Below are positions 46,154 to 59,300 of a DNA stretch of 64,000 bases, piece by piece; position 1 is the stretch's first letter, and every line of letters begins with the position of its first letter. The notes under the pieces are model-generated. The model saw nothing but the letters and a program-made list of their open reading frames with translations, did not search any database and was not told the origin of the DNA. A program made the translations under genes and the position numbers. This DNA is from Armillaria gallica. Taxonomy: Eukaryota; Basidiomycota; Agaricomycetes; Agaricales; Physalacriaceae. The stretch lies in assembly GCA_037576215.1 (NCBI GenBank), contig JBANDB010000011.1, positions 2,790,001 to 2,854,000 on the forward strand, given 5' to 3'.

Positions 46154-48944
46154 ATGGCATCCCCACAGATATCCAAGCCAAGGAAACTGAAAAAGATCAG
46201 CGACCGCAAAATCCACATCCCCACAGCAGGACCTGTGGCATCTCTTCCCAGTCCCCCAGACTCTAGCCTCTTCAGCAAGGAGCCTGCATCTCCGACACCG
46301 TCATCCTCCGCCCCTCCTCCCCTGATCACCAACGTCCCGAAATGTCTCCGACGATACCCATCGATCATCCATGTCATAGCAAAGCTACGCGAAGTGTCAG
46401 AAATGACTCAAAGTGCCAGTGACTTCGAAGCCTACGCTGTGATTTTTTGCACAGGCCTTTCGTCCAATGTTCTCTGCTCGTTGGAAAGGACGCCTCACCT
46501 AGACACGAACGACCCCAAATACTGTGCCATCTACTACAATGTCGTCGATTCTGCGGAGTATTTCCGATCGTGGGCTTGCAAAAAAGTCGAGGGAGAAGAT
46601 GAGCTAGGTATCAGCATGCGCCTAGCCACTTCGATGCTCTGGTTCAACGCCACGCTCAAGGCTCTTAAAGAACTCCACAAGATCGTGGCACACATGGTAG
46701 CGAACGCGAAGCCACTTCCCGGCCTTCCTGTCGGTTTGCCTATAGAGGACGGCGCTGCAAAAGTACCTGATGTCGACGAAAATGGGAGCCTAGAGTCTCG
46801 TAGGCTGCGGCCTCCTAAGCTTCGCATCTCTCCTCTGAGTGTAATCGTGGAAGAAGTCCTGAATGACGACACGCCGAGTTCTCCGGCCTCCCCTAATGAC
46901 ACCGCTGTCTCCCGTTCCACCTCGTCACTTGGCCACCTCCCACCCGTCGACGAACCTAGCAGTAGCACTGACACGCTCGTGTCGAATCCGCAAGATAAAG
47001 CGGGTTTCCCTGCACGACGCAAGAAGCTCGCTCAACAGATTCGACGCGTATATAAGCTCGCCAAGGAGCGCGGCCACCGTTTGGTTCGAACTCAAGCATC
47101 AACTTCGACCCTCACTTCCGAGTCCACTTCCGTATCCTTCAAGTCTTTCGATAGACCTCAAGTTGTGCAAATCACGTATGCCATTCGCCAATCCGCCCTC
47201 TATCACTTCGAGGATCCCATGAACCGCGTCGACATGCCTATGCCTGAGGATTATGCAGCCATGCAAGTCGACGAAAAGGGGCAACTGACGAGCGCTACCT
47301 TGCAGGCCCTCATCTTGCAGATCACTTCGCGCGAGGTCACGCAGGAAGGCGTACTCGACACTTTCTTCCTTGGCTTCCGGTACTTTACGACACCTGTCAT
47401 ACTCGCCAGAGGCCTTTTAGACCGCTTGGAGGGCATGGACGATCGTGAATACGAGTTCACTGAGCAGCAACGCATTGTCTGGGCGGCATCGAAAGACGTT
47501 ACGGAGCAGCGCGTCGTCTACGTTATCTGCTTGTGGCTGGAGCGTTACTGGAACCCAACGTTCGACAACGAAGCGCTCGAGATCTTCCAGGACTATTTTC
47601 TGAGACATCCGGAATGTCGCCCCGGTAGCGAGATGTTGGTGCTCTACAAATGTTTGAAGAAAGTCGACTCGGGCGACGCCTCGCGGACCAAGTGGTTGGA
47701 ACATAGATCTCGTCAGATCGCAAGGGATTTCCTTTACCCGAGGCCTAAAGACACCAATTTTCGCTTTTCATCGGTTCCAGACAAGACGGTGCCATCCAGG
47801 TTGCGCTGGTTCATGACCGACGCTGGTGTTCAAGAGTTTGCGCGGCAACTCACTATCCAGTCCTCTAGATTGTTCAGGAAGCTCGATCCGGAGGGCTCTG
47901 TCCGCTCGTGGATAGCCAGCGAATCCGAGGGAAGAGAGACCAGGGCGGACTTTGTGAATTGGGGAAGGTCGCTCACATTCTGGGCGACTATTTCTATTTT
48001 GCAACAGCCGTCGGTGGATGGTCGTGTCCTGTTTATAGGGTTCTGGCTCGATGTGGCAATGGTAAGTCTTTAGGCATGTACAATGCGTTTGACTGGGTCT
48101 GAACATGCCTTGTAGACGTGTCTCAAGCACTACGACTTCAATTCTGCCTTTGCCATCTACAACGGCGTCGTTGCTTCTCCGGTCAATCGTCTCAGGCGTA
48201 CAGCACTGGCAAGTGACGTCTCAACTCTGTGGTGACTGAAGTGCTCACGCTGTGAAACACCAGTGCTTGTCCGTCAGAGAGAAAGGCTACCATTGTGTAT
48301 TCGAAAAAGTGTTCGACAACTTTAAGGAATATCGTCGCATAGTCCAAGCCGTAGCACTCGAGTCAAGACCAATGGTCCCTATCCTCGGTGAGAACGCCCT
48401 TCTCTTGGACGGCTATGGTTCTCAGTAATCGTCAACACAGACCCTCTTGTGCACGACGTCTCTCAAGTCAAGACCAGTCTTTCGAAGGCAATGACTGAGG
48501 GAAGAATCAACTTTTTCCCTATACGCACTATCTGTGCTACAATTCAAAGTGAGTGGGCACCGGACCTTGCGTTCTTTCTCTACTAACGGTGAATAGCAAT
48601 GGAACAGGCACGGCTGCCCTACTTGTTCAAACGCAGTGCTGCGTGTCAAGAATGGCTCACCCTGAAGCTGCAGTGGGCCGTGAACACGAAAGCAAAACTG
48701 GACGTCGACGATATTGATCAGTATCAGATGAGGTTCGTGACACTGTTCAAGCTTGGGCTCTGCTAATTGCTTGTCCTTTGATAGCCGGGGCCTCGAACCA
48801 AGAGACCCAGAACTTGAAAAAATCCACAGCAACCCTGCCATGCTGTGGAACCTCGTCGCCACCTACAATGGGTATGAGAGCGTCGACTCACTAACGAAGT
48901 TTGATCTTGACGCCATTTTCAACATTCGAACTTGCCGGACCTGA
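46154..48944 (+). CDS. Ras guanine-nucleotide exchange factor
   Basis: Six exons. The start is the ATG in gccATGGc at 46154, followed by MASPQISKPRKLKKISD; an in-frame ATG 54 codons upstream lacks conserved sequence. A long N-terminal helical region (KCLRRYPSIIHVIAKLREV) is followed by a Ser/Pro-rich linker. A RasGEF-N domain follows (VTQEGVLDTFFLGFRYFTTP, VVYVICLWLERYWNPTF). The catalytic CDC25 domain has FARQLTIQSSRLFRKLDPEG, VNWGRSLTFWATISILQQ, HYDFNSAFAIYNGVVASPV and FKEYRRIVQAVALESRP. It would load Ras-type GTPases with GTP. The intron at 48209-48263 has a GC donor. It is divergent from RSP5. Confidence 0.85.
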
Positions 48945-49495
48945 CAAGAGTGGCCTTCCGACTTCAACCTTGCCACGACCAATGTCTTTTCTCATCCGTC
49001 TCAGCCAGAGCAACTCATTTAGTATATATTGCTCTCCTACGCTCATTCATCTCTTCCTCAGTTCTTTCTGCATCACCTACTATGCGTCACATTCATTTCA
49101 TCATCTCGCTATCAATGATATCATTGTCCCCCCTTACATTCCTTAGCTATTGTTATTCCCCCACACATTCACTTGCTATTATCCCTTACAATCTTCTGCC
49201 ACAAAAAAACACGTAAAATACACAATTCTGTTGTAGACTTAGAACACATACACATGCTTTAGACATATATTTCCAACGAACTTCAAGGCGCCGAAATCGA
49301 TTCAAGCTGCTGGCCTACTCACCGCACGTACCTTCAAGCAACAGCACATAGAAGCAACAACAGACAGTACCATTTCTAAACACCGACACAATGGTGGAAT
49401 CGACGCTGAACGTAACAGTCACTTTCGGCCGTCTCATAGTCTCGCATGTTGCATAACATAGGTACATGTGCGAATAGGAAAGGACGAACATGCAT
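48945..49495. other. Convergent 3' intergenic region
   Basis: A T-rich and pyrimidine-rich stretch (about 48,990-49,200) with an A-rich run at 49,201-49,210 fits 3' untranslated sequence and polyadenylation of the Ras GEF. No gene is recognised. Confidence 0.4.
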
Positions 49496-50323
49496 CTAAG
49501 CCCGAGCAGCCTCAATCCTCTTCCTGGCAACTTGCCGCCTGTTCAACCCAACCAAGGAGACACCAGCCTTTTCGGAAGCCTTCTCGACCTCGTCATCGGA
49601 AGCAGTGAGGATGATTTCAACGTGCGTGGGGTGTCCCTGGTAAGGGTTTATACGACCGTGGGCACGGTAAGTACGGCGGCGGGTTTTCTACGGATCCCAA
49701 GTCAGTAAGCACTCCGTTGCAAAAATATTATTAGGACGAACGGGGGCCTGTTGAACAACAATGTTCTTGATGGTGAGGTCCTCAACATCGATGTTTTTGG
49801 CGTCCGCGTTGGATTCGGCATTCTTCAACAGGCGCAGAATGAATTTAACAGACTTTTCCGGCCATCGACCTGCATACAGAATGAATTAAAATTCAAGATG
49901 AGTGAACATACAGACACACCCTGAGTTGCCTTGAATTGCTTGGCCTGGCTTGCCCGTCCAACACCGCCGGCGAACCGCCTGAAAGGAATGATCTGCTTGT
50001 GCTCCTGGACGTCGGCAAGGTATGTGTAGGCCTTGGCCAATTTCAGTCCTATCCGTGTATCAGTCTCCCATTAAGTTTCCGCTCAACGACAAACGAACCG
50101 GTGAGAGCAGCGGCGACCTCCCGCATGTTCTTAAAGTGTGTCCGTAGGTACTCGCCCCGTGCGCGGGCAGCTGAATATCATTGTCCCCGTCAGTCTTCGC
50201 CAGAAAAATAACCACAATAACTGACTTTTTTCGGGGTTCGTAGCAGTAGCGGCGGCAGCGTAGCGAACTGAATGAGCGGTCAGACATCGCTGAAGGAGCA
50301 GAATGGCAGCATCACTTACCCAT
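49496..50323 (-). CDS. RPL17: 60S ribosomal protein L17 (uL22)
   Basis: Many short exons, as usual for basidiomycete ribosomal protein genes. Exon 1 is only four bases (ATGG, 50323-50320), spliced to [15 protein letters not shown]. Then follow [97 protein letters not shown], and [20 protein letters not shown] with the end [11 protein letters not shown]. It lies at the ribosome exit tunnel. The stop is at 49496-49498. The arrangement is intact. Confidence 0.93.
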
Positions 50324-50583
50324 CTTGAAGTCTTGAAGTTGTCGGGCTCGACACTGAAAGTATTTGGTGGGTAGATGCCGGCCGCGTGGCTTGAACTTTA
50401 TCTGTATAGTTGCGGAAATACCCGAGATTACGTTAGCAACCTAGTCCCAATTCAGAAGACTGAGTTGAAGACTGAGCAAATACTGACTCCTGAGTGCCAA
50501 TTGTTCAAAAATCATTGAATCAAATGTGCGATTATTTAAATAGTACAGATACAACATGCAAGATAATGATATCCTGTAGTCCA

Positions 50584-53500
50584 TCAACCAGAAATCGTAC
50601 ACTCACTCAAAGGCTCAAAGCCAGTAATCCTGATCACAGGCCGACAACTAATAGGTGGTGGATCTTTCGACAGTGGGACATCCTCTGCCTCGGGTCCATC
50701 ATCCTCGCCTTCATCGTCACTCTCCTCTGGCCGGCGAGTCCGTCCCAGGCGACTAAATATGCTTACCCGATTCGCCGCAGACTTTGGCGGTTTAGAATCG
50801 GGATGGGCTTCCAAGACCTTCGCAGCATCCAATAGCTTGGCAATAAGATTAGAGTCCATCTCAACGGTGAACAAGTCCATGATATATCGGCGAACAGGCA
50901 GTCGATACCGCTGTGTTGATATCATATGAAGGGCTCGGAAAAACATTGTCGGTGAAGAGAACACCGCGCGGTACTCAGGTCGTGATTTCATCCTATGGCG
51001 TGAGGTCAGCATCAGACGATGACTAGCGAACAATGCTTACTTGGTCAATGTTCGAGATGCTGCGTTAGCAATGACGGAGTTTGAGAGGTTCTGAAGAGCT
51101 GTGATTACTTCGAGCTCAACCTCAGAAGTCGGGGGTATAAGGCGAGACTCGCGCGATTCCGGTATACATTGAGTCCAGGGGGGTATCTGTACCACCAGTA
51201 AGTGTAAGTGGTACTGAGAGAAAGATATGTTTACAGTTATAAATTTCTCCACGTCCATCGGTATGCATAGTCCGATGGGTAATCCGAGCGGGGTCACCGT
51301 TGCCTCCCACTCATAATCATCAAGGATCTCCGCACCTTGGGAGGTCGAGGAAAATAGCCCTAAGACGAAGAAGCACGTCCTTGGGCACCCGTCAGATACG
51401 AAAGAATAGTGGGAATTCTCAAAGACTGACCCGCGAACGGATGGTATCGGAGAGTTGTTGGCTATGTCTAATACCGCTGGAATGATGTCTTCTTCCTCAA
51501 GACATGATAAGCCTCCTTCCGTAGCTCCAACATTACCGACTGCCCATAAGATACTCTTTAACTTCATGATGATCTCCGTATCTTCTCCTTCAAGACCATG
51601 CTGACGTATGAATTGAGTGAAATCGGAAAAGTGGCCTTTCTCTTGCAGAATTTGACAGCCTAATTCGGTTTTCGACATCTCGCCGTAGAAGTGAGGCGGT
51701 ACCGTACCCTCAAAAGCGCTTAAGAGGAAATCAATTGACCGGTCGACGCCGCGAATGAGCAAACTTACAGGGATTCATCCTCCTCTTCAGAAGTATTAGA
51801 ACCGTGGAATACCTTGGAAAGGAAGACCTCTACTTGTACCACATAGTAGAGATTTCGCTCCTGGAATGACTGTCAGGTGACATCAAGATACTTCATCAGA
51901 ACATACATTAAACCACAGGTCCAATTCTCGGTCAATGTATCCAGCGTCAAGCAAGTATCGAAAGCCCATAGGCGTAGATGTGAATCTGATCCAGTGTAAG
52001 CTTTCACATCGTCACCGTAGAACGAAATTCTTACTTCAATAGTAAGGGATTCCCAATTTCACCCAAATGATCCATGGTGGGCCTCATTTCGACGACAAGC
52101 TGAAGGATCTCCTTGGATTCACAGGCCTCCTCAAGGAAGCGAGCAGCCATTTCGCACACTTCTGGTGCAGGATCATAAAGCTGCGTCAAAAGGAGTCTTA
52201 AGGTCCACACATTCGCATTGTTGGCTGTGCCTCGAATAAGATCACCAAGGTGCTGGGTCGCATAAAGACGAATGTGCTTGGAAACGTTCAGTACTGAAGT
52301 TCCGGACATGGCAACGACCACTAACCTTATAGCTAGAAGTAAGGGCTTTCGACAAGATGATACGAGGGTGTCCGTCTCTAGCATAGACATAATTTTTGCA
52401 AGTTTCGACCAAAAGAGAAAAACACCCACATGCTATAGTCAAGGTTCTCTATGATTCCTTTGATGAGATCCTCCCGACTTCGTAGTTCGCTTAGGTGGTA
52501 GAATGCGGTGAATATCTTAAATTTCTCCAACAACCTGGAATGAAGTCGCAGTCAGTATATATGCTATCATTGTGAACACGCGGAGCGCACTCGGTGCCTT
52601 CTTTATGTTTACTGAGCGTCCCAAGCATCTCCAGATACCCATAGGTCAAAGTTTCAGCCACCCTCTTTTTTGAGAATATTGGATCTTGGTCTGGAAGACC
52701 ATTGAACTTGAGAGAATGAGTACAAGCAGGCAGCGTTAGAAAATGGTCTTACGGGATCAAGTTGAGCAAAACTCTTGACAATCTGTGTAAGGAACTGATC
52801 TTCCGTAGATAGGAACCTCATTCCGTCAGGACTAGCTAGTAAGGTTGTCAAAAGCGAACATCCCAAACGGGCCCACCGAAGATTAGACTAAAGAAACGTC
52901 AGAAGGGTACCATTACAAGAAGAGGTGAACTATAAAACCTTGATTTTCGGAATCTCAGAGAAACGATGACTGAAAGGGTGGAAGAATGACATAAGACGTC
53001 GAATAAACTTTGCTGCTCTGATCGCCTCCTCCATCCGCTTCGGGTTCAACAAAGGTCCTTCAATGAGCTCTTGCAGCACCTCAAAATTCCATTTCGTATA
53101 GTCCCTTGTAACCATCACCTGTCCATAGAAATATAAACAACAAGGAACATAGATTGCATACAACCCTACTTGAGTTTCCAGAACACAGGACTGGAATGTT
53201 TTATCATCCATCTGCATATTCATTTTCAGCTTCGCTTGCTCTACTTGACGCTGTCCGCGGCGAACGGAATCCTCCACAGAATTGGCCCTACAAGAGCAAG
53301 ATCGTCAAGTCAAGATCAGCAAAATCATCACGTACTCACCGTGCACGGGTCTGTTTAACGGGCCCGGGTTGTAGCCGGGCACGGTTTCGATCAAGACTGT
53401 CGATAGCAGACATTGCTGACGTCCCAATGATTCGGCGTTCACCGTCACCAAAATCTGCTGCCATGCCAAACATTTGTGGGATAGCCTGTTCCAAGGTCAT

Positions 53501-55895
53501 CGACTAAGTACGTAATATACACTTGGAGAACGGTGCCGAACCTGTATTCTCGCAGCTACAGAAAGCGGCAAGACTCGATTTGCAATTTGTAAAACCTCTG
53601 CCATGAGAAGCGTCGCTTTTCGCGAAAGATTTGTACCCATTGTAGTCTCAGTCAGCATAGAAGTCAGCGCCTAAGTGTGGTCGTCAGAAGTGGAGACAGA
53701 TTTGTTGATTAGACATACATCAAGCAGCCCCGCATTTGTGAAAATGAGGACCAATAGTGCGATATAGTGGTCAGTCAACCTTGATGTTGGGGACGTACGA
53801 TCCGCTTGTTCAGCCTCCTTGCGTTGATCGATACTATTGCGATTCTTCCTGTACACTGCAACGAAGAATAAGTCATTTCCTCGGATCATACGCATATCAC
53901 ATCATACTTGTTAATCTTCTTCCATCGATGAACGTTTGGTACCATTCCGGCGTCTTGATCTTGAGAAGACTGAAGAACATATTTAAAATGATTTCCTAGG
54001 TCAAACATGATAAGCTTTTAGTAATAACACTAATAATGGGTCGCACCCGTGTTTCCACAGAGGGTATTCGAAGAGTCTCGATCACAGACCGCAGTGCACG
54101 CATGTCGTGCATACAAAAGTACATGAGACCTGATATGGCATGTCAGCACCGGAAGAACCAGTCGTTGAAGAGAATATTCACCACTCCAGGTTCGAAGCAT
54201 GCCTTGTATAACTTGGGTGCAACTTTTCATTCGCTCGGCATGATCGGGGCCTTTGCCATAGGCATCGGTGACGGCAGACAATGCAGTCTACGCTGACAAG
54301 TTAGCGTGCTTGTTAAAAACATAGTTATAAATATGATTACCTCAAGGTCGGTACCAACGGTAAAGTAGGATCTAGTCCGAGGACTGTCCACTATATGGAG
54401 GAAAGCCGCGGATAAAATGGGAATCAATTCAACCGGCCCTTCACCCAAAGCATGAAGCAGAAAACGAGTTCCGCCTGTTCTGGCGACGAGATCAATGTCG
54501 ATGAGAACTAAGAAGATCGTAAGATACCAGTAATTGGAAAATAGGGTAACTCGCATACGTATTTCGGTCAACGTTAATATACAGATGGGCCTGAAAGGGT
54601 CTTCAACATGTTCCGCAACTGCGATAAATGCTCGCATAACGGGCTCGGAAAGAGGGACTACACCCACAGAGCCTCCCGTAGACGAAGGTAAGTCGTGGCG
54701 AATCGTACCGATGTCAACAATAGTTCGGATGAGCTTTATGACCTGCTCTTTTTCCACGACATATTTGCTGTCGCGATTGAGGGACCTGGAAATTTTCTCT
54801 GAGTACGGATCATTGAGACAACATGCATGCCCACTTTACAATATACCAATCCAGCGCCTGTTCTCCCAAACGTTTGACCGAGTCGTGATCTACCAGGGCA
54901 TGTCTTATGACACGATAGGCAGCTGCGCGACAGTGTTTTGAACGCCTATCCGCAAGCGCCGGTATGACACTTTAACCAAAATCAGATGAATTATACGACA
55001 GATTAGACCATAACGCACGCTTGAACGATATCTGCTAGATTCAACTCATACCGAACACGCATATTCTTCTGGAGGACGGCTGTTAGCCTGGACATGGCAT
55101 CAATCCAAGGCCTATCCGCCTCGGGGATATTGGAAGTCAGAGGGTCGGTAGAAGAGGAAGCGCCTGGTGTGGTCTGCGGCAACATGTTCTGACGGGGAAG
55201 TGAAAGCAGAGTGGTCACCCAACTTGACGCATTCTGAAGCATGGTACGGAAGTCGTCTCCTACTCAACCATTTCAATGGCAATGAGCATAACAGGATGGA
55301 ATAGACGAACCTTTGTCGTCGATGTCTTCTTTTACTGGTTTGGCTTGGGATGGAGAATGGCCTGCCTGGAAATTTTTGCGCTTCTTCATTGCCGCTGCAC
55401 CGTTGACTTGCTTGCCCTTGTCGATCGAAGACTCTGGGTACGATTCGTCAAGACTCCGAGGGATGGAAACTGAGTACTTACGTATATCCTGACGCCTATT
55501 GGTGATAGCCTCAATTCGACTTCTGGCCATATCCAATTCCGACTCGACTTGAAGTCGTAGAACATCCTATATCACAATGTTTTGACAAGGAGGCACGAAG
55601 ACGCGGAGACAGGCACTGACAGTCAAGGGGACCTTGAGCATATTCTCAGCGCCCTCCAAGATACGACTCTGCATCACGAGTTGGTTGTCGAGCTCCGCAA
55701 GCTAAAAGAAAGGCATCAAATCTAGAATTTGGACGTGTGCGTCAACGCCGAAACCCTCACCTGCTGGGCAGGGGCCTGCTCCTCCAAGCTGTTGAACAAA
55801 AGCGCGTCATCAGCGTCAAGTGGTGCATTGACAACGGTGATAGAGGAGGATATGAGAGAGCCAGACAGTGTCGGAGGAGCAAGATTTGAAGGCAT
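50584..55895 (-). CDS. TORC2 subunit Rictor/AVO3/Ste16
   Basis: A large gene with many short introns. Near the N-terminus is an HR1-like coil (LAELDNQLVMQSRILEGAEN, VESELDMARSRIEAITNRR). Then come a Rictor N-terminal helical region (PWIDAMSRLTAVLQKNMRVR), a long armadillo-like middle, and the conserved C-terminal part (ILWAVGNVGATEGGLSCLEE, IPAVLDIANNSPIPSVRGS, FFVLGLFSSTSQGAEIL). A short Ser/Asp-rich tail ends at 50584. Rictor scaffolds TOR complex 2, which controls AGC kinases and cell growth or polarity. The start is taken at the ATG at 55895 (MPSNLAPPTLSGSLIS); an upstream exon cannot be excluded. Individual exons in the middle were not all traced. Confidence 0.87.
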
Positions 55896-56332
55896 AGCTC
55901 CAGGCCAGCGGAGTGTCGTCGCGCTCCGATGTCAAGCAAGTCGTAGCGTAACCACCGTCGATCACAACGGATGTCGGGCCACTGTAAATTTCAGATCGTT
56001 GTTTGGCTTTGTCCACAGGAATAAAGAAAGGAGCGGCTTCGTACGCGCCGCTAACTTCATCTTACCGACTACAGCTCGAAGGATGCAACGAATATATGTC
56101 TTGCGACTATATGCGATTCCTAAAGTGTTTATCGGTAGAAATAGAGGTCAAATTTCGCCCCAAATTGATGTTTACGAGAATTTTGTTCTATGGCCCGAGT
56201 CTCGTATTGTTCGTGCTCTTATGCTATGGTATAGTGTACTGTACGTATAAAAGTTAACTACGCCTAATAAACTAATGTACAATCTAATGATTCCGCGGCA
56301 TCGTAATACATCGGAACGTACAGGGAAGATTT
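55896..56332. other. Intergenic, upstream of the Rictor gene
   Basis: An A/T-rich spacer between the 3' end of the WDR48-like gene and the 5' end of the Rictor gene, both on the minus strand. No gene is recognised. Confidence 0.4.
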
Positions 56333-59300
56333 CTATGACAATTTTCTCCGATAATGCATCGTCAACTCTGTCGACTGCTTCCACACATAGTAGCGCACAG
56401 CTGCTAGGCTCATGTCTAATGGAAGAAGAATTTCGTTGCACAGAATTTCGTACAAGTCTTCTGGTCTAGGTCGTGGCGACCTTGTGCGTTCGTGATGTCC
56501 GGCGCTTTCTACCGAAGACCGTATAGATGCCGCTCTTGAATTGGAATTTGAAGATATCTTATCTAGCTTTTCCTGTACCTACGCACACGAGGAGAAGAAT
56601 AAGCACCGGGGAAGGCTTGCAGCAACAGAAAAAACGAACATGGATTATGAGCTTGCGCACGCGAAGGAAGCGGTTGGCCGTGAGCTTTGATTGAGCACTA
56701 TAAAGGATCGTCATTAAAAAATATCAGGGAGAACCTGTAGGTACAAACTCACGTATTGATAAGCTCTGGGAGAGGCTCCGTGTCGGGATCCTTAGAAGGA
56801 TAAGGTAAAAGGACAAAGCTAATTTTCACCTGAACAGGTGCAAATGCCTTGTTCAAGAGCAAATATTCGATGAGCCACATGGGCATGGCTTCCTCTAATG
56901 CATGCGTGTCATGAGCGATAGAGCCAACGGTGCCATGGTAGACAGTATTATAGTTAGGGGACCCTGCTTCAGAAATCAAAATGATTAGATTAGGCGGCAG
57001 AGTATGCGGTGGCGCTTCAGTCGACGAAGGGGGTGTCCAAGTCCCCGAAAGAAGTTTCTGTAACGGTGTTTTCACGACTTCTGCAGCGGGTTCACCTGGA
57101 GATTCCCGCTGGAGTATGGTTTAGTTGGGACACAGTATTTATTACGATATCACTCACGTCCACCGCAGGGGTCTGCGCTTCAGTTGTAGCTGCAACAACG
57201 CCATGAATGGGTGTAGTAGAAGGGCCAACGTCGCTGACAGGTCTCTTGCTCTTCCCGAGATTCTTAAAAAGTCCTATGAACCCACCAGGAGTACTCGGAC
57301 TTTGTGATACTGGCTCTGACCGCTGCGCAGCCCATCCAGACAATTCATCTGATGTCTGGGAAGAAATTTGCCTTCGCACGGAAAAGTAGTCCACTTCTTT
57401 TGGAGTAGAAGACCCAGTAGGTGTACTGCTATCGATGGTGGAGGATCGCAGTCGCTGGTGCAAAAGTATACGGGCCGTAGGAGTAACATCATCGTTACCA
57501 GCTAGCGAAGAAGATTGGGATACGGACGGAGCTATGCCGCTTTCTTGTGCAATCGGATGGAGAGGTATCAATGGAGAGAGAAGAGGAGATGAACATGTCG
57601 AGGATATAGTCGGCGATACTGCTGGAATCATACGTGATGATGCAATGACAGTTGTACTTAGTCTCACTGATCGCCGGTGACGATCAGGAGACGTGGAATG
57701 ATGGCTGTCTTCACTTCCACGACGGTCACGATGACGACGTATTCTTTGCTCTTCTCGAATGAAGCCAAGAAATAGGTTTCTCAGCACCCATTTCCCAATA
57801 TTCACTATCAAAACATGCTTATGAGTGAGTGAGGAGTTCAACAGAGCCGAACAAATAAGCCTACATTTCGACTCGTCATTAAAATGTCGATCATGGGCAA
57901 ATCCAACTTCATCTGCATATACTTCAGCCTCGAAACATTTCTCATCCATGTTGATCACCAATACACCGGCTTTGGTATCAGCAGTAGCCCATGGCAACGC
58001 AACACCTTCGCCCTCAACTCGTTCTCGAACGCTATCCAGCACTTCTCGAGGGCTGCGCTCTTTTTCTCCGCCACTGCTTCCCGCCACTGAACTGCTTCGA
58101 TGGCTAATTGCAGCGACATCCTCCCGCCTAAATCTTCCCCTACAGAAACATCTTACTATGTCCCAGACCGCTACTTCGCCTGATGTATCAATAGTTAGAG
58201 CATGCAACCGGTCATTGAGAATGATACATCGGACAAGTCCGTGATCGCCTTGAATCACATTGTCGGGAGCTTTATGAAGAGGCTCGGCATCTGCTGCTAT
58301 CTCTCGCTCCTCGTACTCTGCACGCGCAGTAGGTACAGGCTGGACTGTATCCTCCGTCCTCGAACTTTGAATAGGACTCGTGTGGACATGTAGAACCGAA
58401 TGAATCGGCAGACTGGCTCGTGGTACAGACATGATGGAAGCAGCGGAGTACAACGTTGCAACCTCAGGATCACGTCCTCGGGTAGAGGACGAATATGTGG
58501 CGAAAGGGTCGCTCGCAGAAACAAGCTTGACTAGGCTCGCGAAAGGAATGCCGCACAAGGTCGTTTCATCCTCACGGTCACGCTGCGGAAGCCATTTATC
58601 TGAACTAAGAGATTGAATAGACGACGTGATAGAATTACGGGGGGCTGGTGCCGGTCCGACCGTATCGACGGACTCTTCAGCACTGTTCTGACGACGTTGC
58701 TTTCGCATTGTAGCCGCCGGACTGTTGTCGTGCCGATCGTGTTCAGCGTCCACTAAGAGTGCGTTCGCACGAATACAACGTCTCTGGGGCACCCGCCATC
58801 GATGGATACTCGAATTTCCTGTCGCCGTCCACAAGAGATTATCATCCATGGCTACAATGCTGTTGATCCCCTCAGAAGATAACATGCCTTGTCCAGAATC
58901 TTGGCAAAGCACGACGCATTCGCCCTCAGCGACATCTGAGCAGTCCTCAACGTCAACTTTACAGACAAGTCCCGATCGGTCACCGGAATAGAATATCTCC
59001 AGCGAGGGGTGAGAAGAGAAAAGAGACCAGACGGATTCAGTGTGATGTGTGAAGGTGTGTAGGCACTTCTGTGACGTTAGAGACCAGAGTTTGACGGACG
59101 CTGAGAAAAATGTTGGTCAGACGGCTAATAACAGGAAGCTGGCAACAATACCATCAGCAGAACCCGTGAGCAGGTACCTCGAGTCCTCAGATATCAAAAT
59201 GGCTCGGATATTATCTGTGTGCCCAACCAATTTTCCTGTCCTCTTACCAGAACGGGGGTCCCATAATCGAACAACACGCTCTGGGGATCCAGATGCGATG

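Noticed and set aside
46534..47022. Minus-strand open frame (162 codons)
   Set aside because: Antisense to the Ras GEF N-terminal exon.
57884..58244. Plus-strand frames over the WDR48-like gene
   Set aside because: Shadows of the minus-strand coding sequence; no motif.
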